From BOG-908 sp963848205 (GTDB lineage Bacteria; Pseudomonadota; Alphaproteobacteria; Acetobacterales; Acetobacteraceae), in the NCBI GenBank assembly GCA_963848205.1, contig CAWKCV010000004.1, forward strand, positions 234,819 to 298,818: a stretch of DNA of 64,000 bases, written 5' to 3'. This document shows positions 49,478 to 58,437 of this stretch, piece after piece. Every line of letters starts with the position of its first letter. The stretch's first letter is position 1. Both the position numbers and the translations under genes were made by a program. The notes beneath the pieces were generated by a model. It saw only the letters and a program-made list of their open reading frames with translations, made no database searches and had not been told where the DNA came from.

Positions 49478-50551
49478 GTGGCCGACCTGCCCCCCAACTC
49501 ACGCGTGCTGATCGTCTCCGACGCCTGGCGCCCCCAGGTGAACGGCGTCGTCCGCACGCTCGCCACCCTGGTCGACGAGCTCGAAGCCCTCGGCATCGTC
49601 TCCGAAGTCATCGGGCCGGACCGCTTCCGCACCCTGCCCTGCCCCACCTACCCAGACATCCGCCTCTCCGTCCTGCCGCGCCGCAAGCTCGCCCGCATGA
49701 TGGCGGCCTTCGCACCCGACGCGCTCCACATCGCCACCGAAGGCCCCTTGGGCATCGCCGCCCGCAAGATCGCGAAAGCGCGCGGCTGGACCTTCACCAC
49801 CGCCTTCCACACCCGCTTCCCCGAGTATCTCCGCGCCCGCACCCGCGTGCCCACCCGCCTCTCCTACGCCTGGCTCCGCCGCTTCCACGCAGCCGGCCAC
49901 GGCCTGATGGTCGCCACCGAAAGCCTGCGCCAGGAACTCGACGCCCGCGGCTTCCGCGACCTGCGCGCCTGGTCCCGCGGCGTCGACCTCTCCCTCTTCC
50001 AGCCCGAACCGCAGGAATCCTGGCCCGGCCTGCCCCGCCCCATCTGCCTCTATGTCGGCCGCGTCGCCGTCGAGAAGAACATCTCCGCCTTCCTCGAACT
50101 CGACCTTCCCGGCTCCAAGGTCGTCGTCGGCGAAGGCCCCCAGCTCGCCTCGCTCCGCCGCGACTTCCCCGCCGTCCACTTCGCCGGCGTCAAGCACGGC
50201 GAAGACCTCAGCCGCGCCTATGCCGGCGCCGACGTCATGGTCTTCCCCTCGCTGACCGACACGTTCGGCCTCGTCATGCTCGAAAGCCTGGCCTGCGGCA
50301 CCCCCGTAGCCGCCTTCCCCGTCACCGGGCCCAAGGACGTGCTCGTCGGCGGCGGCGACGCCATCGGCGCCGTGGACATGGATCTGCGTGCCGCCGTGCT
50401 CCGCGCACTCGCCAATGGCGACCGTATCGCCTGCCGCGCGTTCGCCGAAACCTTCAGCTGGCGCGCCTGCGCGGAGCGATTTGTCACCAATCTCGTGCCT
50501 ATTCATCAGGGGCTCGAGGTGGCAATCAACCTTTCGCCGGCACTCGGGTAG
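49478..50551 (+). CDS. Family 1 glycosyltransferase (GT4-like)
   Basis: About 357 residues. The start is uncertain: a GTG at 49478 is used, and the frame is open further upstream without a clear site. The N-terminus reads VLIVSDAWRPQVNGVVRTLATLVDEL, the DNA continues FTTAFHTRFPEYLRART, and the donor side has VGRVAVEKNISAFLELD, YAGADVMVFPSLTDTFGLVMLESLACGTPVAAF, a typical GT4 EX7E-like site. Such enzymes add sugars to diacylglycerol or phospholipids. It follows the LpxH-like gene and ends at a paired repeat. Confidence 0.8.
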   Translation: MADLPPNSRVLIVSDAWRPQVNGVVRTLATLVDELEALGIVSEVIGPDRFRTLPCPTYPDIRLSVLPRRKLARMMAAFAPDALHIATEGPLGIAARKIAKARGWTFTTAFHTRFPEYLRARTRVPTRLSYAWLRRFHAAGHGLMVATESLRQELDARGFRDLRAWSRGVDLSLFQPEPQESWPGLPRPICLYVGRVAVEKNISAFLELDLPGSKVVVGEGPQLASLRRDFPAVHFAGVKHGEDLSRAYAGADVMVFPSLTDTFGLVMLESLACGTPVAAFPVTGPKDVLVGGGDAIGAVDMDLRAAVLRALANGDRIACRAFAETFSWRACAERFVTNLVPIHQGLEVAINLSPALG

Positions 50552-50556
50552 AGCGA

Positions 50557-50662
50557 GGAAGCAGTCCTTCCTTGAAAAAAAGGACCAAAAAACTTTTGCT
50601 CCAGGAGGCACGCGCCGAAGCAAAAGTTTTTTGCTTCTTTCTTTCAAAAAAGAAGGCCTTTT
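50557..50662 (+). repeat. 3'-end element, copy 14 (paired arms, mixed types)
   Basis: The left arm GGAAGCAGTCC, TTCCTTGAAAAAAA, GGACC and AAAAAACTTTTGCT starts 6 nt after the glycosyltransferase stop. The right arm, inverted, is of the TTC/GAA type (AGCAAAAGTTTTTTGC, TTCTTTCTTTCAAAAAAGAA, GGCC) and ends just before the DUF374 start codon. The last of the 14 sites in the window. Confidence 0.92.
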
Positions 50663-50669
50663 CTACCCT

Positions 50670-51335
50670 ATGCTCTCCCGGCTTGTCGGCCTCTACCTGG
50701 ACCTGACCCTGCGCACCACAAGCTGGACCACCGAAGGCGCCGAGCACCTCGCTCCCTACCTCGCCGGCGGCCCCGTCATCGTCGCCGCCTGGCACGAGCG
50801 CCTGCCGCTCATCCCCGCCCTCTGGGCCACCGCCCGCTTCGCGCACCCGCACCGCCGCGTCGCCGCCCTGGCCAGCCGCCACCGTGACGGCCGCCTCATC
50901 GCCGGGGTGCTCGCCCGCTTCGGCGTCCGCGCCGTGCACGGCTCGTCGGGCCGCATCAAACCCGGCAGCACCAAACCGAAGGACCGCGGCGGGGCTGCCG
51001 GCCTGCGCGGCCTCATCGCCGCCCTGCAAGCCGGCGACGCGGTCGTCATCACGCCGGACGGCCCACGCGGCCCGCCGCACGTCGCCGCCCCCGGCGTCGC
51101 GCAAACCGCCGCCCTCACCGGCGCTCCCGTCATCGCCGCCGCCGCTCAGGTAAACCGGCGCATCGTGCTTCGCAGTTGGGACCGCATGGTCATCCCCCTC
51201 CCATTCGGCCGCGGCAGCCTCGTCTGCCAGGCGCCGATCCACGTTGCATCCGGCGAGGCAGAAATCGCCCTGCCAATCATCCAGGCGGCGCTGAACGCGG
51301 CACGCGACCGCGCGGACCAGCTTTGCCGCACCTAG
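50670..51335 (+). CDS. DUF374 lysophospholipid acyltransferase family protein
   Basis: A 221-residue protein. Family features are LRTTSWTTEGAEHLAPYLAGGPVIVAAWHERLPLIP, HRRVAALASRHRDGRLIAGVLARFG, VHGSSGR and VVITPDGPRGP. This DUF374 family lies beside KDO transferase genes and is thought to be involved in lipid A or LPS assembly; the exact acyl or sugar role is not set. It overlaps the start of waaA. A right repeat arm ends eight bases upstream of its ATG. Confidence 0.85.
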   Translation: MLSRLVGLYLDLTLRTTSWTTEGAEHLAPYLAGGPVIVAAWHERLPLIPALWATARFAHPHRRVAALASRHRDGRLIAGVLARFGVRAVHGSSGRIKPGSTKPKDRGGAAGLRGLIAALQAGDAVVITPDGPRGPPHVAAPGVAQTAALTGAPVIAAAAQVNRRIVLRSWDRMVIPLPFGRGSLVCQAPIHVASGEAEIALPIIQAALNAARDRADQLCRT

Positions 51336-52594
51336 CCGAGCACGCCTGGCATGCCGGCGCACAGGTCGCCGCGCCAATCCTGCGGCAAATGCTCCGCCGC
51401 CGCATCGCCACCGGCAAGGAAATCGCCGAGCGCCTGCCCGAACGCTTCGGCCAGGCCAGCCTGCCCCGCCCGCAAGGCCGCCTGCTCTGGCTGCACGCCG
51501 CCAGCGTGGGCGAAATGGTCTCCGCCCTGCCGCTCCTGGCCGCCCTGCCGGACGCCACGCACATCCTGTTCACCACCGGCACCGTCACCAGCGCGCGCCT
51601 GCTGGAAGAACGCCTCGCCGAGACCGATCTCGCCCACCGCGTCATCCATCAGTTCGTGCCGCTGGACGTGCCCGCCTGGGCCGCTCGCTTTCTCGACCAA
51701 TGGTCGCCCGACGCCGCCTGCTTCATGGAAAGCGAGCTCTGGCCCAACCTGCTCGCCGCCTGCCGCCAGCGCCGCATCCCGGTCGCGCTCGTCAACGCCC
51801 GCCTCTCGGCCCGCAGCGCGTCGCGTTGGGCCCGCGTTCCCGCCTTGGCCAGCCGCGTCCTCGGCCAGTTCGCCTGGATTTCCGCACAATCGGCCGAAGA
51901 TGCCGACCGCCTGGCCCGCCTGGCTGGCCATGATGTCGACGCGCCAGGCAACCTCAAACTGTCCGCCGCGGAACTGCCCGCCAACCCGGAAGACGTGCGG
52001 CGCCTGGCAAAAGCAGCCGGCCAGGCACCGCGCTGGCTCGCCGCCAGCACCCATCCGCAGGACGATGCCTGGATCGCCGACCTGCACCGCACCCTGGCCG
52101 CCCGCCATCCCGGCCTGATCACCGCCGTCGCCCCACGCCACCCCGACCGCGGCGCCGACATCGGCCCGAACCGCTGGTCGCAAGGCGCCGAGCCTGCCCC
52201 GGGCCTCTGGGTCGCCGACCGCCTCGGCCAGATGGGCGCGCTCTACCGCACGTTCCCGATCGTCGTGATGGGCAAAAGCTTCGGCCCCGATCGCTTCAGC
52301 AAGGTCAGCCATGGCGGCGGCCAAAACCCCTGGGAGCCCGCCCAACTCGGCTGCGCCATCCTGTGCGGCCCCGCCATGCAGAACTTCACCGAAGCCGTCG
52401 CCCGCCTGCACGATGCCGGCGGCCTGCTGACGGCCACCGACCCCGTCCATCTGTCGGACACGCTGAATTCACTCCTCCACGAACCCGCGCGCGCAGCCGC
52501 CATGGGCGCCGCAGCCCGCCAGGCCACCGCTTGCCACAACGCACTTCCCCAGCTCCTGGCCGACCGCGTCGCCGTCCTGCTGGAGCACGGCTGA
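51323..52594 (+). CDS. waaA: 3-deoxy-D-manno-octulosonic acid transferase
   Basis: A 423-residue KDO transferase that adds KDO to lipid IVA. Features are LRRRIATGKEIAERLPERFGQASLPRPQGRLLWLHAASVGE, ILFTTGTVTSARLLEERL, QFVPLDVPAWAARFLDQWSPDAACFMESELWPNL, ARLSARSASRW and a GGGQNPWEPA motif near the C-terminus. The TTG start lies inside the end of the DUF374 gene. lpxK follows with a stop/start overlap. The N-terminal membrane helix typical of WaaA is short here. Confidence 0.92.
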   Translation: MPHLAEHAWHAGAQVAAPILRQMLRRRIATGKEIAERLPERFGQASLPRPQGRLLWLHAASVGEMVSALPLLAALPDATHILFTTGTVTSARLLEERLAETDLAHRVIHQFVPLDVPAWAARFLDQWSPDAACFMESELWPNLLAACRQRRIPVALVNARLSARSASRWARVPALASRVLGQFAWISAQSAEDADRLARLAGHDVDAPGNLKLSAAELPANPEDVRRLAKAAGQAPRWLAASTHPQDDAWIADLHRTLAARHPGLITAVAPRHPDRGADIGPNRWSQGAEPAPGLWVADRLGQMGALYRTFPIVVMGKSFGPDRFSKVSHGGGQNPWEPAQLGCAILCGPAMQNFTEAVARLHDAGGLLTATDPVHLSDTLNSLLHEPARAAAMGAAARQATACHNALPQLLADRVAVLLEHG

Positions 52595-53571
52595 TGGCCC
52601 ACCCGCCCGCGTTCTGGCGCCACGGCGGCTCCGCTCTGCTGCCCGCCCTCCTCTGGCCCGCAAGCCGCGCCGTCGCGTCCGCCACCGCCCGCCGCCTGTC
52701 CCGCCCAGGCTGGCGCGCACCGGTGCCGGTCATCTGCTGCGGCAACGCCGGGGTCGGCGGCGCTGGCAAAACCACGCTGGCGCTCGACCTCGCGACCCGC
52801 CTGGCCGCACGCGGCGCCGCCGTGCATTTCCTCACCCGCGGGCATGGCGGCCGGCTGCGCGGACCCATCCGCGCCGACCCCTCATCGCACAGCGCCGCCG
52901 AAATCGGCGACGAAGCCCTGCTGCTCGCCGCCAGCGTGCCAACGTGGGTGGGCGCCGATCGCGCCGCCACTGCCCGGCTCGCCTGTCAAGCCGGTGCCAC
53001 GGTGCTGGTGATGGATGACGGGCTGCAAAACCCGACGCTTTTACAGGACTGGCCCCTGCTCGTCATCGACGGCGCCGCCGGCTTCGGCAACGGCCGCGTG
53101 CTCCCCGCCGGCCCGTTGCGCGAACCGGTGGCCCGCGCCGCCGCCCGCGCCCGCGCCGCCGTGCTGATCGGCCCAGACGAGACCGGCGCATTGACGCACC
53201 TGCCCGCCAACCTGCCGGTGCATCTCGCATCGCTTCAGCCTGGCCCGGAGATCGAAGCCTTCCGCGACGGCCCGTTGCTGGCGTTCGCAGGAATCGGCCG
53301 GCCGGCCAAGTTCTTCCGGATGCTGACCGACGCCGGCCTCCATCTGGCCGCCACCCGCGCCTTCGCCGACCACCATGTCTTCTCCACCGCCGAACTGCGC
53401 GCACTCCACGCCGAAGCCGCCCGCCACGCCGCCGCCCTGGTCACCACACCCAAGGATTTCGCCCGCCTTCCAATCGACCGCCGCGCCGGAATTGCCCCGA
53501 TCGGCGTAGCGCTCGCCTGGCACGATCCCTGCGCGTGGGACCGGCTCATCGACGCCATGCTGCAACGATGA
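52594..53571 (+). CDS. lpxK: Tetraacyldisaccharide 4'-kinase
   Basis: A 325-residue P-loop kinase that phosphorylates the lipid A disaccharide at the 4' position. The Walker A motif is GNAGVGGAGKTTLALDLA near residue 49. Other features are FLTRGHGGRL, IGDEALLLA, DDGLQNPTLLQD and RALHAEAARHAAALVTTPKDFARLP near the end. The ATG overlaps the waaA stop, and its own TGA overlaps the start of the acyltransferase. Confidence 0.93.
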   Translation: MAHPPAFWRHGGSALLPALLWPASRAVASATARRLSRPGWRAPVPVICCGNAGVGGAGKTTLALDLATRLAARGAAVHFLTRGHGGRLRGPIRADPSSHSAAEIGDEALLLAASVPTWVGADRAATARLACQAGATVLVMDDGLQNPTLLQDWPLLVIDGAAGFGNGRVLPAGPLREPVARAAARARAAVLIGPDETGALTHLPANLPVHLASLQPGPEIEAFRDGPLLAFAGIGRPAKFFRMLTDAGLHLAATRAFADHHVFSTAELRALHAEAARHAAALVTTPKDFARLPIDRRAGIAPIGVALAWHDPCAWDRLIDAMLQR

Positions 53572-54467
53572 GCACCGCACAAACGCTCGAAGCCGCCCTG
53601 GTCGCAGCCTTGCTGCGCGGCGTGGCCAGCCTGCCGCCGGCCGCCGCATCAAACCTGGCGGGCCACGTCGCCCGCACCATCGGCCCGCATCTGCCCGTCT
53701 CGCGCATCGCCCGCGCCAACCTCGCTGCCGCTTTGCCCGAACTGGACGCAGCCGCCCGCGAGCACGTGGTGCGCGACGTGTGGGAGCAGCTCGGCCGCAC
53801 CATGGGCGAACTGCCGCATGTGGGCCGGCTGCAACGCGACACCCCCCAAGGCCCCGGCTGGGAACTCAGCGGTCAGGACATACTGGCCGACATGATCGCC
53901 AGCGGCACCGGCGCCATCCTGTTCTCCGGCCATATCGGCAACTGGGAAATGCTGCCGCCGGCGGCCGCCCAATGCGGCGCCCCGGTCGGCATTCTCTACC
54001 GCGCCGCGCAGAACAAGCTGGTGGACGAAGCGATCAACCGCCTGCGCGCCCAGGCCGCCGGTCAGGCACCCAAAATGTTCGCCAAAGGCGCCCCCGGTGC
54101 CCGCCAAGCCGTCGCCCATCTGCGCGCAGGCGGATATCTCGCCATGCTGGTCGACCAGAAACTCAACGAAGGCATTGAAACCCCGTTCTTCGGCCTGCCG
54201 GCGATGACGCCGCCGGCGGCCGCCACCTTCGCGCTGCATTTCGGCTGCCCGCTGATCCCCGCCATCTGCCGCCGTATCGGGCCCGCGCGCCTGCGTCTCG
54301 AGCTGGAGCCGCCCTTGCCGCACCCGATTTCCGGCAGCAAGGCCGAGAAGGTCGCGATGCTCACAGGGCAGGTGAACGACACGCTGGAACGCTGGATACG
54401 CGCCGACCCCGGCGCCTGGCTCTGGCTGCACCGCCGCTGGCCAAAAAATGTCGTCGCCACGGAATGA
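53568..54467 (+). CDS. Lipid A acyltransferase, LpxL/HtrB-type
   Basis: A 299-residue late acyltransferase of lipid A. The HX4E-type active site is FSGHIGNWEMLPPA near residue 125. Other features are VDQKLNEGIETPFFGLPAMTPPAAATFALHFGCPLIPAICRRIGPARLRLELEPPL and the closing WLWLHRRWP. The ATG overlaps the lpxK stop (ATGA), completing a waaA-lpxK-lpxL-like operon. Confidence 0.9.
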   Translation: MSTAQTLEAALVAALLRGVASLPPAAASNLAGHVARTIGPHLPVSRIARANLAAALPELDAAAREHVVRDVWEQLGRTMGELPHVGRLQRDTPQGPGWELSGQDILADMIASGTGAILFSGHIGNWEMLPPAAAQCGAPVGILYRAAQNKLVDEAINRLRAQAAGQAPKMFAKGAPGARQAVAHLRAGGYLAMLVDQKLNEGIETPFFGLPAMTPPAAATFALHFGCPLIPAICRRIGPARLRLELEPPLPHPISGSKAEKVAMLTGQVNDTLERWIRADPGAWLWLHRRWPKNVVATE

Positions 54468-54587
54468 ATGAACAGGGTCAACGCGGCGCTTGAAAAGGAA
54501 GGTTTGCGCCCGACCCGCGATCGTCCGAAACTGCATCGAACCCGCCCCCTCTAAGGAACGGCGCGCCGCTAACGATACCGGGGAGCC

Positions 54588-55370
54588 ATGGAAAGCCACG
54601 CCTGCGAGACGATCCTCACCGCCCGGCACGGCCGCGTCGCGCTGATCACCCTGAACCGTCCACGCGCGCTCAATGCGCTGAACGCGCAACTCATGCAGGA
54701 ACTGACGGCGGCGCTGCAGGAATTCGATGCCGATGCCGGCATCGGCTGCATCGTGCTCACCGGCTCCGAGCGCGCATTCGCCGCCGGCGCGGACATCAAG
54801 GAGATGGCGTCGCAATCCTATATCGACATGCATCTCTCCAACTACTTCGCGGGTTGGGACGCCGTGGGCCGCGTGCGCACGCCGTTGATCGCCGCCGTCG
54901 CCGGCGTGGCCCTGGGCGGCGGCTGCGAACTGGCGATGATGTGCGATTTCATCCTGGCCGCCGACACGGCCAAGTTCGGCCAGCCGGAAATCAAGCTGGG
55001 CGTGATGCCCGGCATGGGCGGCTCGCAACGGCTCACGCGCGCCATCGGCAAGGCCAAGGCGATGGAGATGTGCCTGACAGGCCGCACGATGGACGCGCAG
55101 GAAGCCGAACGCGCCGGCCTGGTCGCGCGCATCGTGCCCGCCGCCAGCCTGCTGGACGAAGCGCAGACCGTCGCGGCCAGCATCGCCGCCATGTCGCTGC
55201 CCGCTTCCATGCTGACGAAGGAAGCGGTCAACCGCGCCTATGAGAGCACGCTCGCCGAAGGCATCCTGTTCGAACGCCGGGTGTTCCACGCCTTGTTCGC
55301 CACCGCCGACCAGAAGGAAGGCATGGCGGCCTTCACCGAGAAACGCGCTGCAAACTTCACCCACCGCTAG
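54588..55370 (+). CDS. Enoyl-CoA hydratase
   Basis: A 260-residue crotonase. Both catalytic Glu positions are present in GGGCELAMMCDF and QPEIKLGVMPGMGGSQRL, so it is a typical hydratase. GSERAFAAGADIKEM is the first oxyanion motif, and SLPASMLTKEAVNRAYES follows. AACGATACCGGGGAGCC lies before the ATG, with GGGGAG as ribosome site. It stands alone between the lipid A operon and the convergent RND pump. It could act in beta-oxidation or in PHB metabolism. Confidence 0.92.
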   Translation: MESHACETILTARHGRVALITLNRPRALNALNAQLMQELTAALQEFDADAGIGCIVLTGSERAFAAGADIKEMASQSYIDMHLSNYFAGWDAVGRVRTPLIAAVAGVALGGGCELAMMCDFILAADTAKFGQPEIKLGVMPGMGGSQRLTRAIGKAKAMEMCLTGRTMDAQEAERAGLVARIVPAASLLDEAQTVAASIAAMSLPASMLTKEAVNRAYESTLAEGILFERRVFHALFATADQKEGMAAFTEKRAANFTHR

Positions 55371-55392
55371 GCCGGGACGAGAGGATCAGCGA

Positions 55393-58300
55393 TCAGTCCG
55401 CACGCCGATGACCGACGCGCGCATCGGCCACGCCGATCAGCACGGGTAGTGCCAACAGAACAAGCGGGTATTGCAACAGCAAGCCGGCGATGACCGCGAT
55501 CGCCAAAGGCTGCTGGATGCCGGAGCCCTGGCCGATGGCAAGTGCCAGCGGGCAAAGTGCCAGAATGGCCGCCAGCGTCGTCATCGTGATCGGGCGCAGC
55601 CGGTTGCGGCTTGCCTGGCGCAAGGCATCGCCCGTCGAAAGCGTCGACGTCAGCTCGACATATTCGGATACGAAGAAAATCGACATCTCCGTGCCGATGC
55701 CGATGACCATCGTCATGCCCATCAGCGCCGTGATGTTCAGATCGACGCCCGAGAGATACAGCGCGGTGAACACGGCAGTGGTGGACAGCAGCGACGACAC
55801 GATGATGATGATCGGAAGCAAAAACCTTTCATACAAAATCAGCAACAAAATGAACTCCGCCGCCAGCGCGGCGGCGAACACGCGCGCGAGCCCGGCAAAC
55901 GCAATCTGCTGCTGGCGGTACAGCCCGCCCAGTTCGGAGCGTGTGCCGCCGGGCAACATGCCCGCCTCAGCCAGCACGCGCGAGACGTCCGCGATCGCCG
56001 CACCGTAGCCGCGGTTCTCGATGCGCGCGGTCACGGCCACCATCTGCTGCAGATTGTCGCGGGTGATTTCCGGCTGTCCGCGCACGAGCTTGAGCTTGGC
56101 CACGCGATGCAGCGGAAACAGATGCCCATCGGGCGCGCGGATCGGCAGATCGGAAAGTTCGCTCTCCCGCAAGGCCAGATTGCCCGGCAGATGCACCCGC
56201 ACGCCGATCGCCTTGAGTGTCTGCGGCAGCGACGTCGCCACGCTGCCCGCCACCGCCTCGTCGATCGCGCGCCCGAAATCGTCCGGCGTCATGCCTTCGA
56301 GTGCGGCGGCCTGCGCATCGATGTCCACATCGATCGCGTTGCCCGCGAGCATGACGCCGCTCTTGATCTCGGTCACACCATCGATCTTGCCGATCGCGCC
56401 GGCCACCCGCTTGGCCGTCGCGATCAGTCCGGGCAAATCGTCGGCATACAGCTTGATCTCGATCGGCTGCGGCACCGCGGTCAGGTCGCCGATCAGGTCC
56501 TCCATCAACTGCGCGAGTTCCACCTCGATGCCGGGAACGCGCGCGGAGACGTCCGAAAGCACGGCTGCCATCACCGCTTCCGTCGAGCGTTCATGGCCCG
56601 GCTTGAGCTTCACGAAATAATCGCCGTGGTAACTCTCGCCCAGATCGCCGCCGAGGCCGGTGCCGAGCCGTCGCGAGAACGTGGCGACCTCGGGCATCGA
56701 TTTCAGAATCGCATCGACCTGCGCCATCACCCGTTCGGTCTCCGGAATCGCGGTGCCGGGCGGCGTATAGAAATCCATCACGAACCCGCCCTCGTCCACG
56801 CGCGGCATGAAGCCGGTGCGGACATGCGTGTAGCTGAACCAGCCGACCGCCAGGACCGGCAGCAGGAGCACGCCCAGTATCCAGGGCCGTGCCATCAGCC
56901 GGTCGAGCAGCCTTGCATGCCGGCGGTCGAGCCACGAGCGGCCGCCCGCGGCGGGATCGCGCCAGCGCCGGAAATCGATCATGCGCCGCGCCAGCAACGG
57001 CACGATGAAAGCCGTCAGCAGATAGCTGATCAGCAGCGCCGAACCCATGGTGATCGACAGCGCGCGCGAGAATGCGCCGGTGATGCCGGAGAGAAAACTC
57101 AGCGGCAAAAACACGATGGCGGTCGCCATGCTCGATCCGGTCAATGGCCGCATGAACCCCCGCGCGGCCGCGAGAACGCCTTCCTGCCCGCCCGGCTCGG
57201 CCGCGCCGACACGGAACGCAATATGCTCGATCATGACAATCACATCGTCGATCAGCAGCCCGACGGCCGCCGCGATGCCGCCCAGCGTCATGATGTTGAA
57301 GCTCAGGCCGAACAATGACAGCAGCAACACGGTGATCGCGATGGCGGCCGGCACCACGAGCATGGCGATCAGCACCACGCGCACACTGCGCAGGAACGCA
57401 TACAGCACCAGACCCGCCAGCAGCAGCCCGATCAGAACCGCGTCGCGCACACTGGCCGCCGACTGCGTCACCAGCTCACTCTGGTCGTACCAGTTCACCA
57501 GGCGTACGCCGGCGGGCAGAACAAGCCCGGCCAGCTTGGCGCGCACCGACGACGCGACCTGCACGGCATTGCCGTCCGGCTGCTCATAGATATTGAGCAG
57601 CACAGCCGCTTTCGAATCCTCCTCGACGCCGACATAGCGCGGCACGACGCCCATGCGCACGTTGGCCACATCGCGCACATGCACGATCCCCGCCTTGCCC
57701 GCACGCACCACGACATTCCCGATATCGCGCGCGTCACGCAGCTCCCGGTTGGCAAGAACCAGGAACAGCTGATTGCGATCCTGCACCTGTCCCGCACTTT
57801 GCAGCACATTGCCGGCCCCGATCGCCGCACTCAGATCGTGCATCGACAGATCGTACGCGGCGAGCAGATGCGGATCGGCGTCCACCTGCAGCTCGGCCGT
57901 ATCGCCCCCCTGCACGCCGACGCGCGCGAGGCCACCAATCGAGGAAAGCAGCGGCACGATCTGGAACTGTGCGAAATCGGCCAGTGCGACCGGCGACACG
58001 CCATCCGACGTCAGCGCATAAGAGATGATCGGGTAAACCGTCGGGTCCATGCGACGCACGGTGAACGACGTGCCCTGCGGCAGGCTCGGCATCACGGCCT
58101 GGATCGCCGATTCCACCAGCAGCGAGCTGGCGACCATGTCGCGTCCCCAACCGAAATCCACCGATATCTGCGCCGTGCCGCGTGTCGTGCCGGAACGCAC
58201 TTCCTGCACGCCCGGCACGCCGCGCACGGATTGCTCGACGATGCGCGTAACAAGCAACGCCATCTGGTCGGCCGGTCGGCTCCCGGCGTCGAGGTCGATC

Positions 58301-58437
58301 ACCACGCGCGGAAACGCCACCTGCGGAAACAAGCCGACGGGCAGGGAAAACGCCGCCGCAAGCCCCGCGATCGCCAAGGCCAGCGTCACGAACAGCAACG
58401 ATCGCGTATGGGCCGCGATCCCGCGCGGTCGCGTCAC
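55393..58437 (-). CDS. RND-family efflux pump permease
   Basis: A 1014-residue inner-membrane RND transporter. The fold is duplicated with two large periplasmic loops. Features are FPRVVIDLDAGSRPADQMALLVTRIVEQ near the N-terminus, GGIAAAVGLLIDDVIVMIEHI with the paired Asp of the proton relay (TM4), and a C-terminal repeat with RQASRNRLRPITMTTLAAILALCPLALAIGQGSGIQQPLAIAVIAGL. The double Asp favours a drug or organic-solute pump over a metal pump. It is the last gene of a leftward operon with outer-membrane and adaptor genes. Confidence 0.92.
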   Translation of the reverse strand: MTRPRGIAAHTRSLLFVTLALAIAGLAAAFSLPVGLFPQVAFPRVVIDLDAGSRPADQMALLVTRIVEQSVRGVPGVQEVRSGTTRGTAQISVDFGWGRDMVASSLLVESAIQAVMPSLPQGTSFTVRRMDPTVYPIISYALTSDGVSPVALADFAQFQIVPLLSSIGGLARVGVQGGDTAELQVDADPHLLAAYDLSMHDLSAAIGAGNVLQSAGQVQDRNQLFLVLANRELRDARDIGNVVVRAGKAGIVHVRDVANVRMGVVPRYVGVEEDSKAAVLLNIYEQPDGNAVQVASSVRAKLAGLVLPAGVRLVNWYDQSELVTQSAASVRDAVLIGLLLAGLVLYAFLRSVRVVLIAMLVVPAAIAITVLLLSLFGLSFNIMTLGGIAAAVGLLIDDVIVMIEHIAFRVGAAEPGGQEGVLAAARGFMRPLTGSSMATAIVFLPLSFLSGITGAFSRALSITMGSALLISYLLTAFIVPLLARRMIDFRRWRDPAAGGRSWLDRRHARLLDRLMARPWILGVLLLPVLAVGWFSYTHVRTGFMPRVDEGGFVMDFYTPPGTAIPETERVMAQVDAILKSMPEVATFSRRLGTGLGGDLGESYHGDYFVKLKPGHERSTEAVMAAVLSDVSARVPGIEVELAQLMEDLIGDLTAVPQPIEIKLYADDLPGLIATAKRVAGAIGKIDGVTEIKSGVMLAGNAIDVDIDAQAAALEGMTPDDFGRAIDEAVAGSVATSLPQTLKAIGVRVHLPGNLALRESELSDLPIRAPDGHLFPLHRVAKLKLVRGQPEITRDNLQQMVAVTARIENRGYGAAIADVSRVLAEAGMLPGGTRSELGGLYRQQQIAFAGLARVFAAALAAEFILLLILYERFLLPIIIIVSSLLSTTAVFTALYLSGVDLNITALMGMTMVIGIGTEMSIFFVSEYVELTSTLSTGDALRQASRNRLRPITMTTLAAILALCPLALAIGQGSGIQQPLAIAVIAGLLLQYPLVLLALPVLIGVADARVGHRRAD

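Noticed and set aside
8015..50662. Classical rho-independent terminators as the full explanation of the dispersed repeat
   Set aside because: The stems are A/T-rich, the T-run lies within the stem and not after it, and the conserved flanks and inverted pairs are not needed for termination. Termination may still be one of its roles.
55471..57318. A 615-codon frame antisense to the RND pump
   Set aside because: Typical GC-rich antisense shadow; the pump on the other strand has conserved RND motifs throughout.
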